Part shown: piece after piece, positions 34,509-34,686 of the stretch
How the letters are laid out: the number at the start of each line of letters is the position of its first letter
Position numbering within the stretch: position 1 is the first letter of the stretch
From: Luteitalea sp.
Lineage (GTDB): Bacteria; Acidobacteriota; Vicinamibacteria; Vicinamibacterales; Vicinamibacteraceae
Assembly (NCBI GenBank): GCA_009377605.1
Contig: WHTT01000067.1
Span: 1-34,686 of the forward strand
Direction of reading: 5' to 3'
Length of the DNA stretch: 34,686 nt
The notes under the pieces: generated by a model
Databases searched by the model: none
Seen by the model: the letters and a program-made list of their open reading frames with translations, nothing else
What the model was told of the DNA's origin: nothing
Program-made: the position numbers and the translations under genes

Positions 34509-34686
34509 TCACGACCCACACGTCGCCGTACGATACGGAAAGTCCACGCTGCGCGCCTTGCCGTCGACCGTCCCTTCAATGCGCGCCACGAGCCCATCGT
34601 CGTCTGTCTGCCTGTAGATGATCCGCTGCGGAAAGTCATGCGTCGGATTCTCGAACACCACTTCGCGCGCCTCGATGCGCGACGCC
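34509..34686 (-). CDS. DUF6265-like protein, C-terminal part only
   Basis: The frame enters from the right edge of the window; only 58 residues are visible: ASRIEAREVVFENPTHDFPQ, RIIYRQTDDDGLVARIEGTV, DGKARSVDFPYRTATCGS, then TGA (34509-34511 on this strand). VFENPxHDFPQRIxYR and GLxARIEGTVDGKxRSVDFP are the hallmark closing strands of the DUF6265 beta-barrel family, usually secreted proteins of about 160-190 residues next to small SnoaL-like or other unknown proteins. The function is unknown. Confidence 0.75.
   Translation of the reverse strand, partial: ASRIEAREVVFENPTHDFPQRIIYRQTDDDGLVARIEGTVDGKARSVDFPYRTATCGS

Overview
This is about 34.7 kb of GC-rich, densely coding bacterial DNA. The gene content points to an Acidobacteriota genome, probably Vicinamibacteria-like: two TonB-dependent receptors with an N-terminal carboxypeptidase-regulatory-like domain and no SusD partner, a PadR repressor, a helical-domain/TM/TolB-like regulator, WPQWRGP-type beta-propeller proteins, many secreted or Tat-exported enzymes, and many GTAG-headed palindromic intergenic repeats. 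The assignment is inferred from these families; there is no rRNA or other phylogenetic marker. I saw no tRNA, rRNA, CRISPR array, transposase or phage gene.

Layout. (1) 1-3076, plus: a possible catabolic operon of an RraA-like protein (5' end off the window), a creatininase-family amidohydrolase and an N,N-dimethylformamidase large-subunit-like protein, with 7-8 nt gaps or overlaps. (2) 3249-11455: a glycan-type region with a Tat-exported Gfo/Idh/MocA oxidoreductase (minus), a divergent ROK kinase (plus), then on the minus strand a TonB-dependent receptor, a BNR-repeat sialidase-like protein and a sulfatase. Uptake, desulfation, glycan cleavage, sugar oxidation and sugar phosphorylation are all represented. 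(3) 11929-14711, plus: a secreted beta-propeller protein and a second TonB-dependent receptor that has lost almost all of its barrel by an in-frame deletion. (4) 14792-18051: a PadR repressor, a membrane-anchored MutS-family ATPase and a convergent DUF4097-type secreted beta-repeat protein. (5) 18247-21334: a small protein, a gene remnant, an RRM protein, and a two-gene operon of a membrane hexapeptide acyltransferase with a tandem universal stress protein. (6) 21384-28231: a secreted unknown protein, the TolB-like regulator whose C-terminus is made of repeat DNA, a secreted DinB-like protein, an M1 aminopeptidase and a GMC oxidoreductase. (7) 28348-34686: a Tat-leader remnant, a coiled-coil protein built on a 33-bp tandem repeat, a DUF3604 hydrolase with a MATE exporter, an FG-GAP/VCBS protein with a 46-codon ORF overlapping its end, an NTF2-like protein and the end of a DUF6265 protein.

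The most distinctive non-genic content is two families of short palindromic repeats. One carries GTAG at the foot of a hairpin, as in REP elements, and occurs at about eight loci. The other is an AAAAGGAACCGGGTACCTTTT unit at two loci. Both sit at gene ends: one REP pair supplies the last 26 codons and stop of the TolB-like gene, the inverted second-family copy supplies stop codons to both convergent genes, and repeats border two apparent gene remnants. No complete new defence or biosynthetic system is evident. The best leads are the PadR/membrane-MutS pair, the formamidase-like operon, the barrel-less receptor, the hendecad tandem-repeat protein and the repeat-made gene ends.
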